Source: Pandoraea iniqua (GTDB lineage: Bacteria; Pseudomonadota; Gammaproteobacteria; Burkholderiales; Burkholderiaceae). From it: a stretch of DNA of 64,000 nucleotides. Numbering within the stretch: the first letter of the stretch is position 1; every line of letters starts with the position of its first letter. The stretch is from positions 186,001-250,000 of the forward strand of contig NZ_CABPSF010000002.1 of the NCBI RefSeq assembly GCF_902459685.1. Reading direction: 5' to 3'. Below are positions 17,824 through 26,402 of this stretch, piece after piece. The notes under the pieces are model-generated. The model made no database searches. It worked only from the letters and a program-made list of their open reading frames with translations, and had not been told where the DNA came from. The translations under genes were made by a program, and so were the position numbers.

Positions 17824-17836
17824 CCGGTAACTGGTC
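17822..17836 (+). repeat. Short 3'-flank repeat, copy 1
   Basis: AACCGGTAACTGGTC begins within the cysN stop codon. The same 15 bases recur at 43446-43460, just after matB, and a related tandem element follows gyrA at 53664. Confidence 0.4.
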
Positions 17837-17932
17837 CGCTACGCGTCAATCACAAGTATTCATCGGCTTTTCACGGCGCACGGCTCCCTCTCGAAGGGGC
17901 CGGCGCCCACTCCTCACGACGACGGCTGCAAC

Positions 17933-18724
17933 ATGACGGTGACTTCTTCGCAATCTGCCGCACTTCCGGGCAAGGTCTATCTGGTCGGTGCCGGCCCCGG
18001 TGCCGCAGACCTGATTACGGTGCGCGGCGCACGCTTGCTCGCGCAGGCCGACGTCGTGCTGCACGACGCACTGGTCGAGCCGGAAATGCTGGCGTTGTGC
18101 CCGCAGGCGAAATTGATCGCCGTGGGCAAGCGTTGCGGCAAGCACTCCAGCGCACAACACTTCATCAACAAGCAGTTGATCGATAACGCGCGCACGCATG
18201 CGCTCGTGGTGCGTCTGAAGGGCGGCGACCCGATGTTGTTCGGACGCGCCGATGAAGAGTTGCGCGCACTGGAAGCGGCCGGGATTACGGTGGAAGTCGT
18301 GCCGGGCATAACGGCGGCGCTCGCCAGTGCCGCTACGCTGAAAAGCTCGCTGACGCTGCGCGGCGTTTCCCGCAGCGTTGCCTTCGCCACGCAAAGCCGT
18401 GCCCCCGAGTCGGCAGAAATCACGGCGCAAGCCTCCGCCGATTCGCTGGTCTATTACATGGGCCGCGACGCCGCCCAACGTATCGCCGGTGAACTGATCG
18501 CTGCCGGCAAGCCGGCGGCTACGCCGGTGGCAATCGTCGAAGCTGCGACCACGCCCCGCGAACGCAGCGTCGTCATGACGCTGGACGATATCTCGCGCGG
18601 CGTCGCGGCCGGTTGGTTCGACAGCACGCAGCCGAGCGTGCTGCTGATTGGCGACGCTTTCGCGCAGGCACAGGTGTCGACGTCCTCGCCGGCGATGCAC
18701 GCCGGCGCGTCGCTGGCCGCCTGA
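17933..18724 (+). CDS. cobA: Uroporphyrinogen-III C-methyltransferase (siroheme branch)
   Basis: A 263-residue SAM-dependent methyltransferase that converts uroporphyrinogen III to precorrin-2, the first step to siroheme, the cofactor of sulfite and nitrite reductases. The signature VYLVGAGPGAADLITVRGAR is at about residues 13-32; LVVRLKGGDPMLFGRADEE and VVPGITAALASA follow, as in the methyltransferase half of CysG. The dehydrogenase/chelatase half of CysG is absent; the separate chelatase CbiX is encoded at 23653-24039. It closes the cysHDN operon, about 110 bp after cysN. Confidence 0.93.
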   Translation: MTVTSSQSAALPGKVYLVGAGPGAADLITVRGARLLAQADVVLHDALVEPEMLALCPQAKLIAVGKRCGKHSSAQHFINKQLIDNARTHALVVRLKGGDPMLFGRADEELRALEAAGITVEVVPGITAALASAATLKSSLTLRGVSRSVAFATQSRAPESAEITAQASADSLVYYMGRDAAQRIAGELIAAGKPAATPVAIVEAATTPRERSVVMTLDDISRGVAAGWFDSTQPSVLLIGDAFAQAQVSTSSPAMHAGASLAA

Positions 18725-18792
18725 CGCATGGCGGCATAGTGTCGCATCGGCAGGCCGGTGGTTCTCCCGTCCGCCCTGCGGCGAACAAAACC

Positions 18793-21700
18793 TTACTGCG
18801 TCAGACGGAATAAATCCTGCACGCTGCGCCCCTCGGCGATCGGTGCGTGTGTCAGTTGGCCGACATCGACGCGTCGCATCATGACGGCTGGGCCGCCCGG
18901 AAACCTGAACGCGCCATAGGTTGCGCTCATGCGCTTGAGGTGCCGGATCGTGGTCTCGAGCACAACGGCCTTGTCGGGATGGACGACGATGCCCGTCGCC
19001 GGGTCGAAGAAGAAATACTCCGTGCGCATTCTGATGACCCGGCGTCCGAACAGCATGATGTGATGCGGGGTCGTCATCTCGTAGATGCGCTCGATGTTGG
19101 CCTTGCCATCGAGTGCCGCGCCGAGATTGTCGATGCTGAAAGTGCGCACGCTGTCGGCGCCCGAGTGGATGGCATTACCGGCGTACTCGCTCGCCCCCAG
19201 ACTTTGCATCTGGTCCACGTATTGCTGCGTCGCCGGTGCCTCGGGCGCCATCGCGAACTCACTCTGATGGGCCAATAGCGTCCCTTCCTCCCCATCGCGT
19301 ACCGCCACCGCCATCGCGCGCACCATGCCGTTGTCGAGCGTGCCAGCTGGCACGCCGGGAATGTCGGTCACGCGTGTGACGACGGCACCCCCGGCGGCCG
19401 CTTCGGTCTCGATATCTGAAACCAGCTCACTGGACGCCTCCGCGGCCAAGGCGTTTTCGACTTCGCCGGCAATCTCACCCAGCGTGGCGTAATCGGAAAT
19501 CTCCGGCGCGATGAAGAGCAGCATGTGATACGTGGCGGGCGCGCGCTCTCCGATGGGCTGGGTGCCCCGCAGAAAGGCCTCGTTCTTCGCGTTTCTGAAT
19601 ACCTTGCGTTCGGCAAGCGTCGCCTCGTTACGCACGGCTTCGAGTCGCGCGCCGTAGGCCTGATCGATTTCGTAGGCCAGATGGGGTTCGTTGAGTGACG
19701 AACTGGCCCCGACTTCGGACTGCGGTATGACGCGCCACCCGCCGGTGGCGTCCAGCCGCATATGAGGTCCCAACTCGTTGGTCTCGGGATGCCACAGACG
19801 GAACTCGCCCGCACCGAAATCGAAGGTGAGATGGGCGTAGGTGAATTCGTCGACATGCGCGATGAATTCACCGTCGACGTAGTACAGCCCGTCAATGACC
19901 CCGCTAACGCCGTCCAACGGGCCGTCGACGAAAAAGTGATACTTGGCGCCGCCGGGCAGACGGCTGAGTATCTGAAGGCGCAGCGCGGAGATGCCTTGGC
20001 TGCCAATGGCGGTGGCCAGCGATTTCCAACCCTCGGGGCGGGTATGTTCATCGCCGAACGCGGCCAGAAGCGCGCCGATCATGCCGTCCGAGATGCTCGC
20101 GGAAATCGACGCCGGCCGGACGATGTCGGCGGCCCAGGTACCGAGCCCCATTGTCATGTCTATCCAGCGGATCGCGCGCGCTACGCCGACCACCGATTCC
20201 CCCGAATTGCCGGTGGTCAGCGTCGCGTTGAGATACGCGCTCGAGTGGTTCAACATCCGGTCGGCGACCACCTGAAAGGTATCGCCGTCGACAGGCGCGC
20301 CAACGGTATCGGGCAGCGTGTCCGTGGTGGACGCCTCGGCGGCAAACGCTTCCAGTTTCGCGTTGGCCTCGCGTTTTCGATGCGGTTGAAGCAGGGACAG
20401 AAGACGGCGTCTGCCATCGGGGCTGCGTGCTTGCTCCGTCAGCCACGTCTGCATGGCAGCCCGGCTGTCGAAACCCGTGACTTCACCGTTTCCCGTGCCG
20501 GGGGCGTACATCAGCACCTTATGCGTTCGCGCGTCCGTGAAGAGCATTAACCGTGTCGGTACGCCGCCGAGACTGATCCACTCGCGCGAATATCGCGTGG
20601 GCGGTGCGACCCCGATGGGGATGCGGTTGTCGCCGCGCTGCGAATCTTCGGCCACGGCTTGGGCGAGGGCGACTTGGGCTGGGTCCAGCTTCTGTTGTAA
20701 CGCCAGCGAGAGCGCATCGATGCCGAAGCTTGCCCTGAGCACCTGACGCAACGACCCGTGCCGCGCGGCAATGAAATCCTCCAGCGCGTTCCGGTAATTC
20801 TCCTGAAAATGGTCGAAGGGAACGCGGCGCATGAAGGCGTTCGCGTCCGGCAGGGGAAGCGTCGAAGCAGCTTGTCCGGTCGGGGCGTTGGGGGAGCGTG
20901 CTACCCGCGCGAGTCGCATGACTTGTCCCGTGAGCGGAACGGGGGGCCTGCCGCTGACCGCTTCGAGAACGGCGTTGGTCAGACTCATCGAGGTGATGGT
21001 GGTCGCGTTGCCGGATGAGGTGCCGGGAGGTGACGGCGTTTGCGTGCAGATCTCCAGCCGGATGAGATCGGGGTCTAGCGCCTCGGCGTCGAGTGCCTTG
21101 AGCGCATCTCGCGCGGCGGCTCGCGCAATGCGCCGCTCGTCGGGCAGCAGCATCGAGACTTGTGCGCGCAGATCGAGCAGCGATTCGATGGACGATTCGA
21201 TGTCTTCCGGCAACGCAATGACGCGGGCGGCCGGTCTGGCGCCCAGTGGAAGGCTCGTCCCCAGTGAGGTGCCTGACTGCAATGATTGATAGCGGGCATG
21301 CGGTGTCGCGCCCGCAAACCACGCGGCGTGGTCTTCCGCCCGTGCGGAGGTGGTGGCCCGTGTCACGTCGAAGGCGATGTCGTCGAGGACGACGGTGAGG
21401 GAAGCGGCCCGCGCCACGACCAACGGGTCAGCCGCGAAGGGCTTCAAGCGGAAGCCTGTGTCGTTGCGCGGGGCGTGCTGAGTGTTCGGTGGCGTCGATC
21501 GGGCCGATGATGTCACGCGCAGCGGCAGACGAGCCCGTACGGCACCGGTCAGGCCGGAGGTTGCCGACGCGAGGTCCGCCTGCAACGCGGAGAGGTTCGC
21601 GTATTCCCGCCAAGGGTGGGCGTCGCCGGCGAGATACAGCAACGCGCGTCCGTCGTCTTCGTGTTCGGTGGTGGCGAACATCGCAGCGATCGGCAGCGTA

Positions 21701-23394
21701 TCCGATACGCCCAAGCCGGTGAGATGCACGGTATAGGTGCGCACGTACTCGAGCGGTCCCTGACTGGCGTAGACGGGGGTGTCCAGAACGATTTGCCCGA
21801 GAACCACGGCATCCGCAGACAAATGCCCGGCGGCGTAGGACAACTGAAGATCATCGCGGGCCATGTGACGCTGGGACGCATCGAGTTTCTTCAGGAAGCG
21901 CTGTGCTTCGATGCTCGATTCACCTTGCTGCCCCAGCCATTTCCATTCGGTCAGCGCACCGAGAAACGTGTCGATCGACAGCCCCGGTACCTGCTCGCTG
22001 GCAGGGTGTTTGCGGTGCTCCTTCAAGTCGCCTGCGTAGACACCGTAATTCTCGATTCTCAACTGCTGCTGGCCGCTAACGATACGCATTGCGGCTTCCA
22101 CGATGGGCGTGCGCGAACGCAATGCCGAGCGTTGCAGGTGACGGATGTCGTAGGACTGCGGAGCGTCCGGAAAGTCGAACGTATCGAACTGGTACAGGAA
22201 CACGTTGTCGAGCGTGGGGGCGTTTTTGTCCGGCAATGCCGCACGGGTCAGTCGTCGCGTGAAACTGGTCTCGATGATTTGCGTGAGGTTCACCGTGCTT
22301 TGCGTCAGCCGGAAAGCTGCCTTGTGCTCCATGGTGCGATTTCGCAGCAAACCGATGAACGCCGCGACTTCCTCGTGAAACGTCGCGGACGATGCGATGC
22401 CGTCGATTTCCGGGCGCGGCGCGGGAACGACGGCCGGCGTTGACGATGCCTCGACGAATTGCCCGGCTGGCGTTGCCGTGCTGGATACCGATGCTTGCTC
22501 GGCGCTACGTCGCGCACGCAGATCGTTCACGTGCGCGACGTTGTTCCGAAGCGGGGTGACGTCGGATGCCTGATCTTGCGCGCCGGGCGCGTGTTGCCCT
22601 GAACGGTAGGCCAGCACCGCATCGGCCAGACGCGTGAGAGTGCCTTCACCGGACGGCTCGGCGAATGGTGAAGCGGCATCGACGAGATGCACTGAACGCG
22701 TGGTTTCGGATGCCGCCCGGCTTCCCGGCGCGGTAGTCGTCTGTGTGGCGTACAACCACCAGAGCACGAAGCCCATGACGCCAGCGTCCCGGAAGTTCGG
22801 CGGGCGCGGCGCGGACGGGAGCGGTTGTGCTGCGGGGAATGCCGATTCGGACGGATGGCCGTGACGCGCCTTCGGATCGTGGCCGGAGCCGGCCCAGCGA
22901 AAGCGTACCGCCGCCTCGTGCAGAAGGCGAAGCCATTGCGTGACCTGCGCGCGCCACTGGTCTGCGGGGAGGGTATGCGCCAAGTCGCCGGCCTCTGCAC
23001 GCGAAACGGAGCGTTGTAGGTCGCGCAAGGCGCTTGTCGATACGGCACGTTGCATGACGTCTCGCACGCTCTCCGACGGGCGGCGCAGACTCAACGCCTT
23101 CGTCAGGCTATCGAGAATGAGCGGGGCGAGGTCTTCGTTCGCGGCGAGGACTTGAGCGATGTCGGGGAGATCGTTTCTGATCAACTGATCGAGTTCGCTC
23201 TGCGACAGTCTCGACTCGATGACATGCAGGGTAAAGCCGAGTGCGGCGGCGAGATCGCGCGGTATATCGAGCATCTCGCGCGCCGCTTCGGAGAGTTGCA
23301 GGAACGCGTTGTTGGGCAAGTGCCGGGGCGGATTGATCGCGGGTTTCGGCATGGTGCCCGGCACGGCGCGCAAGTCGGTGATGATGCCTGGCAT
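18793..23394 (-). CDS. Giant DUF6543 / dermonecrotic-toxin-like protein
   Basis: A protein of about 1,533 residues (1,547 from GTG 23436; ATG 23352 is another option; none has a good ribosome site). It resembles the very large DUF6543 proteins of Pseudomonas and Burkholderia, in which a dermonecrotic-toxin-like N-terminal module is annotated. Supporting segments are SMSLTNAVLEAVSGRPPVPL, then DHFQENYRNALEDFIAARHG, then FGIDALSLALQQKLDP, and later YYVDGEFIAHVDEFTYAHL. No N-terminal signal peptide is seen; one short hydrophobic patch (GVMGFVLWWLYA) lies near residue 205. It could be an injected effector or contact toxin. No secretion genes or obvious immunity gene are adjacent. It interrupts the cobA/cbiX neighbourhood, suggesting insertion. 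Gene reality is certain, function is inference. Confidence 0.75.
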   Translation of the reverse strand: MPGIITDLRAVPGTMPKPAINPPRHLPNNAFLQLSEAAREMLDIPRDLAAALGFTLHVIESRLSQSELDQLIRNDLPDIAQVLAANEDLAPLILDSLTKALSLRRPSESVRDVMQRAVSTSALRDLQRSVSRAEAGDLAHTLPADQWRAQVTQWLRLLHEAAVRFRWAGSGHDPKARHGHPSESAFPAAQPLPSAPRPPNFRDAGVMGFVLWWLYATQTTTAPGSRAASETTRSVHLVDAASPFAEPSGEGTLTRLADAVLAYRSGQHAPGAQDQASDVTPLRNNVAHVNDLRARRSAEQASVSSTATPAGQFVEASSTPAVVPAPRPEIDGIASSATFHEEVAAFIGLLRNRTMEHKAAFRLTQSTVNLTQIIETSFTRRLTRAALPDKNAPTLDNVFLYQFDTFDFPDAPQSYDIRHLQRSALRSRTPIVEAAMRIVSGQQQLRIENYGVYAGDLKEHRKHPASEQVPGLSIDTFLGALTEWKWLGQQGESSIEAQRFLKKLDASQRHMARDDLQLSYAAGHLSADAVVLGQIVLDTPVYASQGPLEYVRTYTVHLTGLGVSDTLPIAAMFATTEHEDDGRALLYLAGDAHPWREYANLSALQADLASATSGLTGAVRARLPLRVTSSARSTPPNTQHAPRNDTGFRLKPFAADPLVVARAASLTVVLDDIAFDVTRATTSARAEDHAAWFAGATPHARYQSLQSGTSLGTSLPLGARPAARVIALPEDIESSIESLLDLRAQVSMLLPDERRIARAAARDALKALDAEALDPDLIRLEICTQTPSPPGTSSGNATTITSMSLTNAVLEAVSGRPPVPLTGQVMRLARVARSPNAPTGQAASTLPLPDANAFMRRVPFDHFQENYRNALEDFIAARHGSLRQVLRASFGIDALSLALQQKLDPAQVALAQAVAEDSQRGDNRIPIGVAPPTRYSREWISLGGVPTRLMLFTDARTHKVLMYAPGTGNGEVTGFDSRAAMQTWLTEQARSPDGRRRLLSLLQPHRKREANAKLEAFAAEASTTDTLPDTVGAPVDGDTFQVVADRMLNHSSAYLNATLTTGNSGESVVGVARAIRWIDMTMGLGTWAADIVRPASISASISDGMIGALLAAFGDEHTRPEGWKSLATAIGSQGISALRLQILSRLPGGAKYHFFVDGPLDGVSGVIDGLYYVDGEFIAHVDEFTYAHLTFDFGAGEFRLWHPETNELGPHMRLDATGGWRVIPQSEVGASSSLNEPHLAYEIDQAYGARLEAVRNEATLAERKVFRNAKNEAFLRGTQPIGERAPATYHMLLFIAPEISDYATLGEIAGEVENALAAEASSELVSDIETEAAAGGAVVTRVTDIPGVPAGTLDNGMVRAMAVAVRDGEEGTLLAHQSEFAMAPEAPATQQYVDQMQSLGASEYAGNAIHSGADSVRTFSIDNLGAALDGKANIERIYEMTTPHHIMLFGRRVIRMRTEYFFFDPATGIVVHPDKAVVLETTIRHLKRMSATYGAFRFPGGPAVMMRRVDVGQLTHAPIAEGRSVQDLFRLTQ

Positions 23395-23652
23395 AAGGGG
23401 CTCGGGAAGTCCTGATAGGGCTGCGCAGACGAGCACGGCACGCGCCCGGTGGGCTTCCGGCCGTTGCTCAGATAACCGGACGCACGCGTCGCGGTGACAC
23501 CGATTGTTGGACTTGAGCCCGTCGGTCCGATTTCATTTTTTGTCTGCGGGACCGCATTGGGAATTCGCCGCGCGGGGGCGAAGCGGAGCGGGAGAGGCGG
23601 GAGAAGCTTGGGAAGCTGGAGGGAGCCAGTGGCGTGGCGACGCCGATGGCGG

Positions 23653-24039
23653 TCAGACCGGGTCGCCGGCGTCGAGTTGATGCAGGCAGTAATCGCCGAT
23701 GGCGTTCAGCACGTCGTCGTTTTCGCCGACAGCACCGGCAATGTCGATCTGCACCTGCGGATGCGCCTGACGTGCCTGCTCGATGAGCGCGGGGAGGTCG
23801 CGCCGGACGTGTCCGCCCTGCCCGAAGAAGACGGGCACCACAGTGATATCGGCAGCACCTGCTGCCACTTGGGCGTCGATGGCATCCAGCACGCTGGGTG
23901 TCATCAGTTCGAGAAAGGCCAGACGCACATCCACGCCGGGGCGGCGAGCGGCGACGATGGCCTGCAGGCGCTCGAACGGTTCGGCCCAGCGCGCATCGCG
24001 CGAGCCATGGCCGAACAGGATGAGCGCCTGTTTCTGCAT
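23653..24039 (-). CDS. cbiX: Sirohydrochlorin chelatase, short CbiX type
   Basis: A 128-residue small chelatase of the CbiX-S/SirB kind, which inserts metal (Fe or Co) into sirohydrochlorin. It starts ALILFGHGSRDARWAEPFER, whose His in FGHGSRD is the metal-binding residue, and continues with AFLELMTPSVLDAID and VVPVFFGQGGHVRRDLP, the second His motif. The length equals half of the long two-domain forms, as usual for CbiX-S. The ATG shares its A with the lptG stop (TGATG), so translation is coupled to the LPS-export gene. It functionally complements cobA at 17933. A longer frame to 24126 overlaps lptG and is rejected. Confidence 0.9.
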   Translation of the reverse strand: MQKQALILFGHGSRDARWAEPFERLQAIVAARRPGVDVRLAFLELMTPSVLDAIDAQVAAGAADITVVPVFFGQGGHVRRDLPALIEQARQAHPQVQIDIAGAVGENDDVLNAIGDYCLHQLDAGDPV

Positions 24040-25178
24040 CAGTGTTTGTCCACCCAGCGCAGCGCCGCGATGGCGAGCACCAGATAAAGCAGCGACGGCA
24101 ATGCCGCCGTGAACCATGCCGGCCACGTGTTGAGCAGGCCCAGATGCGAGAACAGATTGTTGAGCAACTGGAAGCTCATGCCGAGCATGATGCCGCCGAA
24201 CACCTTCAGGCCGATGGCCCCGGCGCGGGCGTGCAGGTAGGCGAACGGGAGTGCCAGCGCCATCATCACGAATACCGCGAACGGATACAGCAGCTTTTGC
24301 CAGAGCGCCAGGTTGTAGCGGTCGGTGTTCTGCTGGTTTTCCTTCAAATGGCCGATGTACTTGTACAAGCTGCCGATCGCCATGTTGTCAGGCGAGACCA
24401 TCAGCACGGACAGAATCTGCGGCGTCAGCTCCGACTTCATCTGCACCTTGTCGATGTGGATCTGCTTGCTCTGTACGAGCGCGCGCAGCGGGTCTTTGCT
24501 GGCCGTGGCGTCGTCGGTGGCGGAGAAGACGGTCTCCGACACGTCGGTCAACTGCCAGAAGTTCGGGGTCTGAAACTGTCCGAGCTTTGCAAGACGCACG
24601 CTGTCGAGGCGCAGCGACGAGTCGAATTCGTAAATGCGCACGTCGGCGATCGTGTTGTCAGGGTTGAGCGTACCCACGTTGATGAAACGCGTGACCCGTC
24701 CGCCTTCCTGTTCGACCGTGTCCTTGACCCAGACCCCTGAACGGAAGCCCGCCGAGACGGAGCTGCCCAACGCTTCGAGACGAATCTTCTGCGCGAGTTG
24801 CTCGGCACCCGGTGCGACGAACTCGCCGATGGCGAACGTCAACAGCACCACCGGCAGGCCGATCTTGAGCAGCGAGCGCAGCGCCTGTCCGGTGGAGAGA
24901 CCCGAGACGCGGAAGATCGTGAATTCCGAATTACCCGCCAACTGCGCGCAGACATAAATCGCGGCAATCAACGAAGCGACCGGAATGATTTCGTACATGC
25001 GCTGCGGTGCGAACAGCAACACATAGGCGAGCGCGTGCTGGAAGCGGTAGTTGCCGCGGCCCACGTCGCCCAGTTCGCTCACCAGATCGAAGAAGACGAA
25101 CAGACCGACAAACGCGAGCAGGACGAACAGGAACGCCAGATAGATCTGGCGCGCCAAATATTTTTCATAGACGCGCAT
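24039..25178 (-). CDS. lptG: LPS export ABC transporter permease LptG
   Basis: A 379-residue inner-membrane permease of the LptB2FG complex, which extracts LPS and feeds it to the LptC-LptA-LptD bridge. It begins MRVYEKYLARQIYLAFLFVL with the first of six helices, has a large periplasmic beta-jellyroll between helices 3 and 4 (about residues 120-280), and ends with paired helices and WVDKH. The ATG at 25178 overlaps the stop of lptF (ATGA). LptF/LptG order and spacing are standard; cbiX as the third gene is not. Confidence 0.95.
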   Translation of the reverse strand: MRVYEKYLARQIYLAFLFVLLAFVGLFVFFDLVSELGDVGRGNYRFQHALAYVLLFAPQRMYEIIPVASLIAAIYVCAQLAGNSEFTIFRVSGLSTGQALRSLLKIGLPVVLLTFAIGEFVAPGAEQLAQKIRLEALGSSVSAGFRSGVWVKDTVEQEGGRVTRFINVGTLNPDNTIADVRIYEFDSSLRLDSVRLAKLGQFQTPNFWQLTDVSETVFSATDDATASKDPLRALVQSKQIHIDKVQMKSELTPQILSVLMVSPDNMAIGSLYKYIGHLKENQQNTDRYNLALWQKLLYPFAVFVMMALALPFAYLHARAGAIGLKVFGGIMLGMSFQLLNNLFSHLGLLNTWPAWFTAALPSLLYLVLAIAALRWVDKH

Positions 25179-26311
25179 CAGCGAACCCCTCCTGCCGTCG
25201 GCTCGCTTCGTTCGACATTGCCACGATTGCGTTTGCGGCCGAGCAGCCCGCGGAAGCGCATGCGGCGCACGTACAGCAGCACGATGACGATGAGGGCGAT
25301 GGCGTGGAGCAGCCACACGCCGATGGCGAGCGGCAGGCGCTCCTGCGCCACATAGGCCTGCGACAAGCTCAGCAAATTGGTGTAGCCCAGATAGATGAGC
25401 ACGGCCATGACGAGGTTGACGGTGCGGCCATGGCGCGGGTTCTGATACGCCAGCGGCACGGCCAGTAGGACGAGCGAGAGCGCCAGCAGGGGCAGACCGA
25501 TACGCCAGACGATTTCGCCGCGGAAGATCGGATTGGCAATCTCGCGGAACAGACGCATGGTCGGCACGCCCTTGGTCGGGGTGTTGTCGACGTCGGTCGT
25601 GGCCGGGTTATCGATCTTCACGCCGTAGCGCTCGAATTCCATGACGCGGTAATCGGGCTGTCCGGGCACGCCGTCGTAGCGTCGGCCGTTTTCCAGCACG
25701 ATGTAGCGGTTGCCGTCCTTGGCCGTCTCGATGTGACCTTCTTTCGAGACGATGACGTTGACCTTGCCGTTCTCGGTGCCCGAGACGAAGACGTTGTGCA
25801 CCTTGGTGGCGTCGGGCGAGACGGTTTCGACGAAGAACACGCGGTGATTGGCGGCGCTCTCGCGGAATTGGCCCGGCGCGATCATCGAGACGTCGTCGCG
25901 CTGGGCGAAGCGGGCTTCGAGCGCGGAGATCTGGAGGTTTGCCCACGGCCACGCGACCAGCGCGCAGAACGTGATGACGGCCAGATACGGCGCAGCAAAG
26001 CGCAGCACCGGCTTGATGAAGTCGTTGATGGACAGACCGGAGGCAAACCACACGACCATTTCGGAGTCGCGGTACCAGCGGGTCAGTACAAACAGGATCG
26101 AGACGAACAGCGTGACGATCAGAATCACCGCGAGGTAGCCGACCACGGCCAGACCGATGAGCACGAGCACGTCGCGCGGATCGGCCTTCCCGGACGCTGC
26201 GAAGCCCAGGATGCGGATCATCATCGTGGTGAGCATGACGGTGATCAGCACCATGAAGACGGCCCCAGCGGTGTAGTTCAGCTCACGCTGTAGGGAACGC
26301 TGAAAAATCAT
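25178..26311 (-). CDS. lptF: LPS export ABC transporter permease LptF
   Basis: A 377-residue partner of LptG in the LptB2FG exporter. It begins MIFQRSLQRELNYTAGAVFM, has three N-terminal helices, a periplasmic jellyroll domain in the middle (with SKEGHIETAKDGNRYIVLE), and three C-terminal helices with LVMAVLIYLGYTNLL. ATG 26311 is the family start; the frame continues upstream through the promoter region. It is divergent from pepA over about 90 bp, the common Burkholderiales arrangement. Confidence 0.95.
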   Translation of the reverse strand: MIFQRSLQRELNYTAGAVFMVLITVMLTTMMIRILGFAASGKADPRDVLVLIGLAVVGYLAVILIVTLFVSILFVLTRWYRDSEMVVWFASGLSINDFIKPVLRFAAPYLAVITFCALVAWPWANLQISALEARFAQRDDVSMIAPGQFRESAANHRVFFVETVSPDATKVHNVFVSGTENGKVNVIVSKEGHIETAKDGNRYIVLENGRRYDGVPGQPDYRVMEFERYGVKIDNPATTDVDNTPTKGVPTMRLFREIANPIFRGEIVWRIGLPLLALSLVLLAVPLAYQNPRHGRTVNLVMAVLIYLGYTNLLSLSQAYVAQERLPLAIGVWLLHAIALIVIVLLYVRRMRFRGLLGRKRNRGNVERSEPTAGGVR

Positions 26312-26338
26312 GTGATGAAGATTGGGGAGCTCTCGCGG

Positions 26339-26367
26339 TTGGGCGAGCGCGGAAAAAAGCGGATAAT
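26339..26367 (+). promoter_or_regulatory. Sigma-70 promoter for pepA
   Basis: TTGGGC at 26339-26344 and GATAAT at 26362-26367 are separated by 17 bases, 35 bases upstream of the pepA ATG. Confidence 0.6.
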
Positions 26368-26402
26368 TGCGGCTCGTACGAATTTTACCCGAGGAAAGCG
26401 CG

